Of a stretch of DNA of 64,000 nucleotides, positions 46,055 to 57,558 are shown piece by piece. The position numbers and the translations under genes were made by a program. Numbering within the stretch: the first letter of the stretch is position 1; every line of letters starts with the position of its first letter. The notes beneath the pieces were generated by a model. That model searched no databases, was not told the DNA's origin, and was given only the letters and a program-made list of their open reading frames with translations. The stretch is from Membranipora membranacea (Eukaryota > Bryozoa > Gymnolaemata > Cheilostomatida > Membraniporidae): contig OU612069.1 in assembly GCA_914767715.1 (NCBI GenBank), forward strand, positions 25,169,387-25,233,386. The letters run 5' to 3'.

Positions 46055-48549
46055 ACTACATATATATACTTTTTTTATTGGCATCAAAAGTCATCTCATT
46101 CGAAATGTTTTGCACTCAGTGCCAGAAAACAATTTTTTTTATAACAAAAAAAGAGAAACAGAAGGGAAATAATATCATCAATGATGTTGGTCAAGTCGAT
46201 AATATATGGTTGAAAAGTAAAGTTTTGAATGAACTGAACTTCTCTTTAGATCTCAAATGTAACGGTAAAGAATTGTATGTAGCAGAAACTTTGTATCTTA
46301 GATTGTCTGTATGATATAAAAGTATATGTTTATCACGAAAATTGAACTTGGTAGTGTTTTTAAATCCTCTATATATAAATGGAGGTGTTAAAAAATTGTT
46401 TATCTTATGCGCAAAAAGTGAAGTGAAATAACAAACAAGCTTAGGAAGAGGTAGGAGTTGTAATGATTGTGTAATGGATTCGGTTGAAATGAGATAATAC
46501 GGGATGTAATGCACATTGGCGATAATGCGTAAAGCCCGTTTTTGCAACAAAAATAATCTATTGAGGGCATTATTGCAGGACAAGTTGCCAATGATATGGA
46601 TACCATATATAAGGTGACAATAGATAAACTGGAAGTAAAATGTGCGGGCACTTGCTATATCCAAGAAGTATCTCAAATTTTGAAGTAGGTAAACATTCCG
46701 TTGTACCTTTTTATTTACATACTCTAGATGATCCTGCCATGAAAGCGAGTCATTCAACACAAAACCCAGAAGCCTTGTAGTTCTCTGTTTGTTTAGTTTT
46801 TCATGCCCTATGTACAGTTCCAGGTCATGAAGCGGATCTGAGATATTAAGTAGCATGTAATGAGATTTCTGAACATTTATAACCATCCGGTTACGATTGC
46901 ACCAATCCAAAATGCCACTTAAATCTTCAGATGCCTTTGCCTTTAGTTGCTGAAGGTTTTTATTAGATGACAGGAACACTGTATCATCAGCATATGCATA
47001 TGATGATGAGTCTGATTTTGATGAAGTTAATAAATCATTTATGAAGATGAGAAACAAAGTTGGTGCTAGGATTGAACCTTGAGGGACCCCTATTGTGATA
47101 GGCAATCTACAAGATTCAATATTATTGAGTTTAACAAACTGCCTTCTGTCTGTCAGAAAGGTGTCAAGAAGTTTTAACACATTTCCTCCGATGCCGCAAG
47201 CCTTCAACTTATTGTGTAGTAAAACATGGGATACACAGTCAAATGCCTTTTTAAAATCCAGAAAAAGTAATGTCATAACATTTCCATTAATTTTCTCCAC
47301 CAAAGAGTCTGAAATAATTTTAAATAAACTGTCTGAACAAGAATGGCCTTTTCTAAATCCACATTGAAGCTCATGGATGATTTTGTTCTTAGTGAGTTAT
47401 TCTTGCAGATGGTGATTTATGTGTTTCTCAAATATTTTTGAAAGAACAGGCAAGACTGAAATTGGCCTATAATTTGATGGGTTATTTATCTCCCCAGATT
47501 TATGTATTGGTGAAACTCGAGCTAGTTTCCATGTTGAAGGGAACTGTCCTTTGCTTAAAACCCTGTTAAACATATCAGTGACAATATCCACAATATAAGG
47601 CCAAACAAGCTTCAACATCTTCACTGTAATTCTGTCAGGTCCTGTACTTTTACTATCAGGAATGTGGAACAATATTCTTGTACATGTGAAAGGGGTGAAT
47701 TGTGGTATGTCTGTCAAATTATGTTTGGATACGGGAAATGTCATCTCATCTGTTACAACAAGGTTCTTTGTGATTGATTTTGCAATGGATGTGAAATGGC
47801 TGTTAAATTGATCTGCACTCAAATTTGTCGCAGGGAAAGTCTCCTTCTTTTTATTCTTTAATACATCCCAAACAGGTTTTGTATTACCTTTAGACTCTTT
47901 AATAGTATTAGAAATAGCTCTTTTCTTCTTTTGTCTGATCATATTAGTGACATAATTTCGCTGTTTTTTATATCCTTCCCAATCACCGTTTTGTTTGAGT
48001 TGATCTCTGATTTTGATATTCATTTTTACCTCATCATCCAACTATTTTGGAAGATTATGCGTTCTTACAAAACGAGTCTTCTCAAACACGAGTTTTGATA
48101 TAAGATGATTCAAATGGCTATAGAACTTCTCAAACATTGAGTCTATTGATCTTTCATACAGTACGTAACCAAAATTTTCCCTTGAGAATGTGTTAAAAAT
48201 GTTTTCAGGTGTTGCAAATGAATAATCCAAAAATGTTACCTTACATCTTTGTTTAGATATTTTAACATTTCTATCAATCTCTCTTGAAGCTACTATCATG
48301 AAATGATCACTCAGTGAATATTTGATGACACCAGATTTAGCAATATTGTCACTTTTACTTGAATAGATGTGGTCAATTAGTGTCCTTGATGAATTAGTTA
48401 TGCGAGTGGGTTCAGATATAAGTTGATTCAACAGTAGTGGAGAGGTAACATTATCTAACCACCTGTTTTTCGAAGTTGGATTCAGCAAATCAATATTGAA
48501 ATCACCAAATATTATAATTTCATCGTTCAAACCATAACAACGCTCGATA
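46055..48549 (-). mobile_element. CR1/Jockey-group LINE, copy 2 (5'-truncated, only two nonsense codons)
   Basis: ORF2 runs from the endonuclease (48042-48549, IIIFGDFNIDLLN) through RT (46191-48041). RT shows NPSNYRPISVLPVLSKIFEK, FLDFKKAFDCVSH, GVPQGSILAPTLF, YADDTVFLSS and LLGFVLNDSLSW, with a C-terminal domain to the stop at 46191. Comparison with copy 1 shows the frame is broken only by TGG to TAG at 48042 and TAT to TAA at about 47397. The 3' UTR ends CCAATAAAAAAAG near 46070. Young compared with the other LINE relics. Preserves the empty MITE site at 46724. Confidence 0.9.
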
Positions 48550-48624
48550 AGGTGCAATCATTAATTTTCTCCCTGCACGCCTTGCAGGCGGTGCAGGGGC
48601 AGCAAGATTGGATGGGAGAAACAT
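48550..48624. repeat. 75-bp direct repeat with hairpin, copy 1
   Basis: Identical to 48879-48953. Contains the hairpin CCCTGCACGCC-TTGCA-GGCGGTGCAGGG. Begins exactly where LINE copy 2 is truncated. Confidence 0.9.
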
Positions 48625-48655
48625 GTCTCTCTATTAAATAATCTAGAAAAAGACA

Positions 48656-48805
48656 GCATGAGAAACGGCGGAGCTTCAAAAGAACAGCAGTGGCTGGAAG
48701 TTTTAGATGGGCTAGCGCCGTTTGAAAAGGAATTGGGTTTTAAGTCCATGGACGTAAACCAGTTCCTGTCTACATTCGCCTTACTTTTTTTAATGCGTAA
48801 ACAAT
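48656..48805 (+). other. Repeat-borne coding-like fragment, unknown
   Basis: An open plus-strand frame (48659-48808) reads MRNGGASKEQQWLEVLDGLA then PFEKELGFKSMDVNQFLSTF and stops. The copy at 45.9 kb keeps ASKEPQWLAVLNRLALF. I do not recognise the family. It may be part of a mobile-element ORF. Confidence 0.35.
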
Positions 48806-48878
48806 AACTGTAAATATAACTTCATGTTGTTGCGACGTCGATTGTTTGTCACTTCTTCTAATCATGCCACGTTGTACT

Positions 48879-49100
48879 AGGTGCAATCATTAATTTTCTC
48901 CCTGCACGCCTTGCAGGCGGTGCAGGGGCAGCAAGATTGGATGGGAGAAACATTTTTCTGAGTATCATTTTATAACGGTACAACACTGCAACATTTTTAT
49001 ATTGTACAGTATTTTAATATTTTTATTATGAGCTCAACAGACGTTTTTATTTCTCAACCACTTGGCCGATACGGAATAAATTATCCTTATCCTTATCCTT
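48879..49100 (+). repeat. 75-bp repeat copy 2 and retroelement-like 3' end with (CCTTAT)n tail
   Basis: After the 75-bp repeat comes a 3'-end-like sequence, TTTCTCAACCACTTGGCCG, GAATAAATTATCC, and a (TTATCC)n tail ending at 49100. A hairpin followed by a short tandem tail is typical of non-LTR elements and the SINEs that borrow their ends. Confidence 0.6.
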
Positions 49101-49367
49101 AACGCAGCAACGCCAACAAGAAGGTATTCATCCATAGTATATTCCAAAGACAAGTTTAACTTTGTAAACCTCTACATTCTACCAGCTATTTCTTATCTAA
49201 AATGGGTGAGTTAAACTTTAAAAACCTGTGTAATATGTAACATTGACTTGTGGTTGACATGCACCTTTCATTCCCCAGGCTTACCCTTACATATATTTGC
49301 CAGTATCATAAATATGTGCAATCTTGACTTTGTGTGCATTTGGTTTTGATGTGATGTGTGATGTCGC

Positions 49368-49649
49368 ATGTATTTTGACAATACCTTGCTATTTGCAGCC
49401 GATTCTCTCAAACGTTACCCAGGAAGTGCAGCACCGGGTGTACATAATGCTCGGCACCTAGCTGAGGCTGGTCCAACAAGGCCTAGGACAAGAACTGGGA
49501 CAAGGCATGAGCTGATGTCAGCCTTGGAGGTGGCTGGGTCGTCCATTCTGGATGACTCCAACGAAGATGCAGACTACCCTGCCCTAACCAGGCGAACTCC
49601 GATCAATCTTCAGACTCTGAGACAGATATTTGTATATCTGTGTTCGTAA
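49368..49649 (+). pseudogene. Possible N-terminal exon of the DUF7869-like transposon gene
   Basis: 93-codon frame (FAADSLKRYPGSAAPGVHNARH ... DDSNEDADYPALTRRTPINL), rich in charged and polar residues, no known motif. Acceptor-like TATTTGCAG precedes the coding-like part. Its link to the fragments at 50.2-52.4 kb rests on position, strand and style only. Confidence 0.35.
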
Positions 49650-49690
49650 ATCATATTCATTGCAACCTGTTTTTGGATAGAACTTTTTCT

Positions 49691-50217
49691 GTTTAAAGAC
49701 TTTGTTTGAGGCTGCTCTTTTGTATCACATCTTATTCTCCATATATTATTCTATCATGTGAGCGATTTTCAGCTTTAGAATCCAAATATTGAGGAAGTTA
49801 TGGCCTCTCAAACTTCCAAGGTGACGGCAATTTATCGGCAGTAAGAATCAGCTGGCAATCCCGGGTACGTCACTACTAACTAACCTAGTTGGTCCAAGTG
49901 GCGTGATGGTAGCGTCGTTGCCTAGAGGTATGGGGACCCACCCAGGTCTGAATTTTGATCATTATCTTATCTGTGTGATTATTAGTGTATTAACTAATAA
50001 CTCATAATGTCTATGTCACATGTCTATGGTTGTGACATACCCCAGGGGAAACATCCGCTTATTCCCAATGCCGATTGAAGGCAATCACCATGGAAGTTTG
50101 AGAGGCCATAACTTTTTCAATATTTGGATTCTAAAGCTGAAAATCGCTCACATGAAAGAATAAAATATGGAGAATAAGATGTGATACAAAAGAGCAGCCT
50201 CAAACAAAGTCTTTAAG
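49691..50217. mobile_element. Foldback MITE with ~150-bp terminal inverted repeats
   Basis: Left arm 49691-49843 and right arm 50066-50217 are inverted copies (GACTTTGTTTGAGGCTGCTC, GGCCTCTCAAACTTCC) at about 95 percent by eye. The ~220-bp loop has no ORF. It sits between coding-like parts of the transposon gene. Confidence 0.85.
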
Positions 50218-50242
50218 GCACTAATATTTATGTTCTTATGCA

Positions 50243-52400
50243 GCGGAGGAGGACACCCCGTCTGATCTGAACAGCGAAAAACAGGATGAGGCTCAACCAG
50301 CTCAGAGAGACGTCCGTCCTCGACGTGCGGCTCGGGAGCCTCTCCTTCCTAGAAAGGAGAGAACACCAGCATGGCGTACCTTCATGCAGCAAGGAAGACG
50401 GGTCTGTAGAGGTTTCTATCCATTAACCTGCAGGCTGTAGTAAGTTGATATATTATCATAATAAAACGAATCAGTGCTCAATGTCTTAAACTTCTGCGTT
50501 TGCAAGGAAACTTTTATTGCCCTCGCTCCTTATTTCTCGATCAAATCTTTTTCACAGGTGCAGACAGCAGCCCAACTTTGGGCGAGACCAGGAGATTCAT
50601 ACTCAGTTCTGGGGCATGACCAGCTAGTCAGTACGCCTACTCACTGATCGTAAAGGTCCGGTTCGGTATGCATATTACCGCCCCAACAAATACGGGTCTG
50701 CAAAACAATGTTCTGCAGCTAAGTTGATTGATAAAGTAACAGTTTGTGCAGTAATTAAGAACTGGTAATGGTTTCTCTCAACTTAAACTGTTCCAGAACA
50801 TACTCACCCATTGTTTAAACTTCTTCTATGTTGTTGTAGGGTGTTCAAATACTCCGACCGTGCGTACTTTGTGTACTGCATGATGGAGGGAACCCCTGCA
50901 GACAGTCTCGTGGTGAAACAGGACACTAGGGGAACCGCCCCTGACCACAAAAACATCGACAAGGATCCAATCCGGAGTCACATACTCAGTCATCCTAAGG
51001 GGAATACCCCATGACAGGTTGGTAATTCACACTATTATTATTCTGTCTAGTCGAAAAAAACAGACAACCAAGTCCAACGAAAGAGACCTCTTTGAGAAAC
51101 CTCCTTTATCGTTGCACACTGAAATCCGCACCGTGCTAGAGTAACCTCAATTCTTGTGTTTTAGGAGAGCTCACGCTCCAAGGGTCAGGTATGTGGCATT
51201 CGAGATATGTACAAGGATTACCGCCAGACGGACAGTTACCTACGAGAGCCCTGCAGCTATGAAATATTCAGGCTGCAACGCAGACATCTGCAAATCTCCA
51301 ATGCTAAGTTAGGACACGAGGAGTGCGAGTATTGCCTTCTGACTACCGACCTGTAACAGAAGGCAATTCACAAGAACAAGGCCGAGAGGGCGAGGGCTGA
51401 ATACAGACAGGACAAGTCAAGGCAGCATGATAATGATGAGGTGGTCTACACCTTAGACCATTAAAAGATCATGTGCCTACCTCGATGAGTTCATATTCAA
51501 ACGTTCAAACATTGTTGGTAATCATGATAACAGCTGGTTGAAGTTATCCAACAGCGTGTGACTTTATAAATAAATGCAGTCTGTGTTTTGCAAAAGGCCG
51601 ACAAAATTTCACCACACTCATGCGTCCGGAACTACTCAAAAGAGTCTGGCAAACTCAGCCGTCTGGGACGAGGGTACAGCAGGAAGGACAACAACCAAGT
51701 TAATTTCTGTGTTGTACATGATGAAACGCGATAGTCCCCTTAGGGGTAAGAAAAAACTTATAATCTACGCTGACAACTGCAGCTCGCAAAACAAGAACTG
51801 TTGCATTTTTGGCATGTTCTGGGCCCTTGTAAATGCCGCAGACAATAACATTTCAACGGTTACATTAAAATATTTTGAGGCTGGCCGTACTTTTATGGCC
51901 GCCGCCTCTGTACACGCTGTATGACCAGGTTCAACAACGTAATCCACCCCAACCATTTTTCTGAGTGTGTGGGGCGGGCCACCACTAACTCTATGGTTAT
52001 TCGCATGGGCCCAGCAGATTTCTTTTGACTTTCCATACCCAGCCTCAATAAGAAAACCCAGCCACTCCTGATGGATTTGTGTGTGGTGGAGTTCTGGGCG
52101 GGCTCAAACAGTGCATGGGTGAAGAAGGATTTTGATGGGGAGTTTGAAAGGTTCGACTACATGCACAAATATCTGAAAACAACGGACTAACTCCGGCTGA
52201 GGTTCCAGGTCTGAGAGAGGGGAGAAGCGGTGACCCGCAAGACAAGTATAATGCTATCTTGCGGGATCTACTGCCTCCGATCTTTGAGGTAGAAAACAGC
52301 CGTCACTCCTGACGCTCTGAGCTCTACCGAAACCTGCACCAGGCTGACGGTGCAGCATACCTGGCTTCCAATGATGACCCAGATCCCGCCGAAGAGCACA
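50243..52400 (+). pseudogene. Decayed transposon gene resembling the DUF7869 group
   Basis: Pieces in order: EEDTPSDLNSEKQDEAQPAQ with ERTPAWRTFMQQGRR (50243-50440); YSDRAYFVYCMMEGTPADSL (50840-51013); ICGIRDMYKDYRQTDSYL and CEYCLLTTDL (51170-51460); and the best block, KLIIYADNCSSQNKNCCIFGMFW with YFEAGRTFMAAASVHAV (51574-51924). The aDNC-GQNKN and GHTxM-x-D-x-H motifs are characteristic of the DUF7869 family, which is common in transposon-derived genes of aquatic invertebrates. Here the GHT and D/H residues are altered and several stops occur. AATAAAA lies at about 52557. No terminal repeats were identified. Confidence 0.5.
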
Positions 52401-52559
52401 GTTTAACCTTTGACTTCTCACTGTTGATCTCTTTTTATACGTGAACTGTTTGGATACCTTTGCAACAAAGCCTTTTATGTTTTATGTTGACTGTGTATAA
52501 TTATATTATGTTCATTCTCCTGATATTTTTAAATTGAATTAATTTGAATGTTATGTTAA

Positions 52560-54230
52560 TAAAACTTATTTGCTTACACACCTACAACAGCATCCTGCAT
52601 CCGATTTTCCGTTAGCAAACTAATTCTGCTGGATTGTGATAGTTTAAATTGAAGCTATGTCTATGTTATTGAATGCAAAGATCAAGACAGACTGAAACAT
52701 AAAACAAACGCCAGTTGAGTGAGTTCTGAGTTCATACTGATGATGAGACACATGTGAATAATTGATGTTGCTGTGCATAAAACTGACAACTCAGGAGACT
52801 AACACTGGTTTATGGTGGGTGCTGCTTGGGCACCGAGCAAAAAAACAGACAAGTCTGAGATTTATACGGGTTTTTGTCATGCAAACCCATCTATTTGAAT
52901 TTGGTAAGTTAAATATACATCTATACTGGTTTTTGCATAGTTTATATATCATAGTCAGTTCTCCAATACAAATTACAAATCATCATGACAAAAAAAGAGA
53001 TGAAAAGACAATAGAAGAACCAGTAGACAATAATGACAGCAAATTATTAATTAATCCATATAGTGTCTTAGGATCCTCCCAATCAATCATTTTACCACCT
53101 GCTATGTGGCTAGAGACTTTTTGAAGATTGAAAAGTCTCTTTTTTTTCTGAGGGAGGTGCAGTGGAATAAAAATTTCAAATCAAACAGTGCAAATAAGTT
53201 TCATCGGCCCGCCTTAAATTTTGGTTCCTTAAGAATTGATCAGAACAAAACCAAGCAGGCATAATAGGACAGTGTGTAGTTAAGTATATATATGTTTATG
53301 ATCTACAGTTGCTTGGATATGTATTGAAAGCTACGACACCGAATTGAATTTATCAAAACTGTATATATAATATTAGTAAAGCGGTTGATCAAATTATTTA
53401 GCAGTCACTCAATCCTATACATCTGTTTGGCAAAGCATAAAAGCAATGTCTGTGCATTTTACTCCATTCTAGATGAACTGTCATACTGTAGTTATGATTA
53501 TGAACTATGTTTGCATAGTTCTTGAACAACCATTGAAAGTTATCAGTGCGAAAAAAGGTTTATTTTCACATCACAACATAATGCCAACTAGAATATATTC
53601 CTGCAAATATGCTGCACCATTCAGCTACATGCATCTTCCGACTGCTCCATGTCCAATGGCCATGCAAAAATCTCCTTTATCCCAGTCCCGAAAGATATGA
53701 AGACACACATATATGTATATATATGAATAAATTTATTTATTTATATATATATATGATATACATATACATAATTCAGCGACCGACTGGGTTTTAAAATATT
53801 CTATGGAAAAGAAGACATTTTTATTCATTACAAATACAGGTCACCGGACCACAGATATCCTTTTTTACCCCATTGCCCTAACATGCCTCAAGAAAATTTC
53901 TTATCCTGAAACTACAACAAACTGCGGGAAGAGTGAAATGAACTTACATCTAACTATTTCTTAAAGCATAACCTGTATCAGCATATCACTGACACACAGG
54001 GTTATATTATTTTGTTTTTCATTAAATCAATTATGACTCTGATTATGTTCTTCACCCTTTTTCATTTTTGACTCCTGATTGAAAACACCCTTTGAAACGA
54101 TTAAATCAGTCAATATATATATCAGTATATATATTATATTTATATATTATCTCAACAGATATTCTTCTGATGTGCAGAAATCACAAATTTCAAAATGAAG
54201 GGAGTGAAAATGAAACCTCAATCTACTGAT
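52560..54230. other. AT-rich intergenic stretch
   Basis: TA-rich microsatellites at 53700-53770 and 54110-54150; no gene, RNA or element recognised otherwise. Confidence 0.4.
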
Positions 54231-54815
54231 GGTGAAGAAACATTTTGAGGAAAGTTAAGGTCATGGCTCACCTGGAACGCTAACTTTGTTCGATTTATTT
54301 CCCCATTGCTTTACATGCAAACTATGTTGACTTGTCACCTCAATAGGCCTGCTTCAGGTTCTTTCAATTCTTTAACCAGACCACTCAAAATGATGGTATG
54401 CTCCTGGTCTTCCATATTGGTGACTATGGGTTGAAAAACGGTTGTCAGAATTTTTTAGTGGCCTCATATATAAGACCATTGCATTTTGCACACATTTCCG
54501 GTCTAATTTACATTAGCCAATCCGTATGCATTGATCTTCCAAAAATGATTTTGCAAAAAGATTTTCAAACTTTAATTCAATAGATTTCCATTGCAAATAC
54601 ACCTGAAAATATTAACAGGGTTCAATATCACTGATAGCAGTGCTTTTGAATTGGCTGCACCCTCATTTGTCATCAGCATACTAATCATTTTATTTTGGAG
54701 GATGGGTGCAACAAGTTGACCTTCACCCAATAACAGGTGTATTACCATGGTGAAGAAACATTTTGAGGAAAGTTAAGGTCATGGCTCACCTGTAACGCTA
54801 ACTTTGTTCGATTTA
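54231..54815. repeat. 67-bp direct repeat pair, 518 bp apart
   Basis: 54231-54297 and 54749-54815 (GGTGAAGAAACATTTTGAGG ... CGCTAACTTTGTTCGATTTA) differ at about one position. The enclosed 450 bp has no ORF. Confidence 0.85.
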
Positions 54816-55322
54816 ATTGATTTTTGAATCAAAATATAGGCAATTCTTTTTGTATGAATATTACAACCCTCAGATTAGTATAAGCAGCAATTTGGTGGCT
54901 GCTATGACAATTTAAAAACTTTATTTACCCCTTTTTAATGCAATGCAATCTTATATGAGGGGTCAAATACTAGGAGTATCTGACTCAGACGCCTCACCAC
55001 CGTTAATTGGTATAAATGCGCAATGGCAACATCAGCTAAACATTATTTACTATTATTACAGTGCATGTCTAAACAAATGTCCACATGCCTAAATGTCTAA
55101 CACCGGACTCGGTGATTAATATCAAGATAATGCAGTGACTTTACATTGTACATATTGATGTATGAGAACAGCATCTTTCTTTATATAAAAAACTTTGTGG
55201 CAGTGTAACAAAATTATAAAACTGAAAATATTCCTGATTGGAAATTGGTGAAAAAAGTCAAGGTGCATGTATCACTTATATTATCCCCTATATAAAACTG
55301 TCATAAAGATTAGTTTAAATGT

Positions 55323-55913
55323 TCATTTTTCTCTGTCTAAAACCATAGGGTCATAGCCAACAAACTCCGGGCGAAGCAGTTCATTAAAGCGATAGAGAGG
55401 GTGTGCCAAATTAGGCAGAAGAGCGTTGAAGAACAAAAATTTAAGCTTAGGAAGCACTGACTGCCAGAAAACAGCATCCAATAAAACAGTGACAACAACC
55501 ATAGAAGCGTCATAGCCTCTAACAACAAAATGACACCATGTTGTTTTTGTAGCCATCATGGCTCCCTGTACTTGGTAGTAAAAGTTGTGGTCTTCCTTTG
55601 GTTTGTACTGGCCATCTTCAGTTACCGTGAGGCAAAATCCTTGCTGGGAAGTGATGGCATTTCGCACTGTCATTTTACTGTCAATTAGACTTTTAGGGTT
55701 CTTATATTCAACTATAAACTCATGGGGAATACCCGAGCTGCCTGGGTCACATGTCACAACACCATCAGGAGATGCCGCCAACTCTGGTGAGGTTGATATT
55801 GTAGTGAGTCCAGGATGAGAAATAGAAATGACACTAACCCCTTGATCTTTTAGGTACTGTTTATACTGTTGCTTACTGTCCTTCTCTGCATCAGGGCCAT
55901 ACTGGGTAGCCAA
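55323..55913 (-). pseudogene. YqaJ-type exonuclease-fold ORF of a Mutator-like element
   Basis: 196 codons, intact frame. Shows ELAASPDGVVTCDP (active-site Asp), FIVEYKNPKSL (E-x-K), HNFYYQVQGAMMATKT (family YY-QVQ) and CHFVVRGYD. These are the motifs of the YqaJ/lambda-exonuclease nuclease superfamily, which uses D-E-x-K to bind metal. The first ATG gives a slightly short N-terminus. The neighbouring Mutator-like transposase remnant on the same strand, 150 bp upstream, is a known association in invertebrate transposon genes. Because that partner is broken, this frame is probably a leftover rather than a host gene, though it has no stop itself. Confidence 0.68.
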
Positions 55914-56069
55914 ATAACCGTTAAAATTAGAGTAAGTTCAGCTTATTGTCAGTTCTCTAAATTAAGTTGACAAGCTTTGAGATGGTTGTATATTAGGCTG
56001 AAATAATTTTGTTGCTAGTGCAATGATTTTGCTATGGTGCCATACAAACTTCATGTTCCTAGTTTTGTC

Positions 56070-56832
56070 CTAGTTAGCACTTACCTTTACTATATGATTG
56101 CTGCATGAGATCTTTCTAACATAGCTCCCATATGAAACACAGGAGATGATGGCATCCGCAGTTGATGAGTCACAATCAGCCACATATTCTAAGTAATAAC
56201 ATTCGAACTCTGTAGGTGCTTTGTTGAATGATTGGACTATCCCATCAGCTTCCATACTGCCTTAAGATCCTGAGTGGTTTTTGGCACAGATATGGTTCGC
56301 TTTATTATATCTACAAGCTGAGCAGGTCTTGGTCTTAGAAACCACTTGAAGGGCCTTCTTAGTGAACTCCCCGACAACAACTGCAACTATACCAATCAAA
56401 CTGCTGAATCCAGAAAAAAAATTGATTGAATGTAATAATGATCAATCTTATAAAACATTTTATGGCATTTTGATTGATGTTCCAACCTCTATTGACAAGT
56501 TTACAAGTGCCACCTGTTTCATGGAACAAATTGGAATATTACAACAACGAAAAACTGCTGAAACCTATCCGAAGCTGACCTGTCGATGAGCTATAAGAGT
56601 GTCCATGTCACCTCTTTCCCCAGCCACCATCAACCATCACTCTTATGTATGGGAGTCCCCTAAGGAATTGCCCGTTCTTCTTGGCATTATCAATTTCTTC
56701 TTTATGGGCGTCTGCTGCAGTTTTGAGAAATTCCCACTCTACATCAACTCCTACCTCTTCCTGCATAGTGGTAAATGTCTGGGGGCGGATCGCTAAAGTG
56801 GAAGAGAATAGAAACAATACTGATTTGTTCAA
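56070..56832 (-). pseudogene. Mutator-like transposase domain remnant
   Basis: RPQTFTTMQEEVGVDVEWEF, then RVMVDGGWGKR, TGA, HGHSYSSSTGQ (family DGGW-KR-H-SYNS). After frame breaks the sequence resumes with CSACRYNKANHICAKNHSGS, then MEADGIVQSF, YVADCDSSTADAI, GSYVRKISCSNH (family C-x-x-C, ME-x-x-I, D-x-DS, K-eC-NH). Nonsense codons at about 56589, 56366 and 56267 plus frameshifts make it non-functional. Confidence 0.65.
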
Positions 56833-56839
56833 AATATTT

Positions 56840-57500
56840 TGACTGAATATGTGGGATTCCGGGTTATGGAGTCACCACATTAACTCTCCGCTACTGAGAT
56901 CTGTGCTCACGAGCTCGGTATGATGATTCTCACTATATGACACTGACTTATTTACACAACGGGAATCTCATTTGTTCGAGGTTAAGCACTTGACTCAAGA
57001 GCATGCCTATTAATTCTTATCAAGTTTAACATTTAAACGCAATTCAACTTAACAATGCACGTCTTATTTCTACAAGTCATGCTCTCTAGTTAATGATGCC
57101 ATGCATGCTGGCTTTAATTCATTTAACTCAATTAGATGAAGGTATAGGTAATCCAACCAAATGTTATACTGTGCCATTATTAAATAATAAGGCAAGTTCT
57201 ATTTCCCTATAAATATCACTAACGTACAATAAATGAAAATATTATAATAATAACTCATAGAACTTTCATGTTTAAAAAAACTGACCTGTCTCCAAATGAA
57301 GTTGCAAACAAAGAGCGCTGCTTGACGACCAGAGGGTCGCCAAAACAAATCAAAATCAATTCAATTCAAATCAAATCAAATCAAATCATGCTTTCTATTG
57401 GTGAACCATGCTCTTATATAGCATGGTTCCAGACACATTAAAAAACTGCTGACGTCAATAAGCAAAAAAACAAGATTTAAACACAATTTTCAATTACCAC
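56840..57500. repeat. Flank of the Mutator-like remnant; (TCAAA)n repeat at about 57336-57390
   Basis: A short ATTCAAATCAAATCAAATC run. Nothing else recognised. Confidence 0.5.
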
Positions 57501-57507
57501 AAAAAGA

Positions 57508-57558
57508 GGGTTGATCGGCCGCAAGAGTGGGTTGATCCAGGGTTGATCGGCCGCAAGT
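57508..57558. repeat. Paired GGGTTGATCGGCCGCAAG direct repeat
   Basis: Two exact 18-bp copies 33 bp apart (57508-57525 and 57541-57558). GC-rich island in AT-rich sequence. Purpose unknown. Confidence 0.8.
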
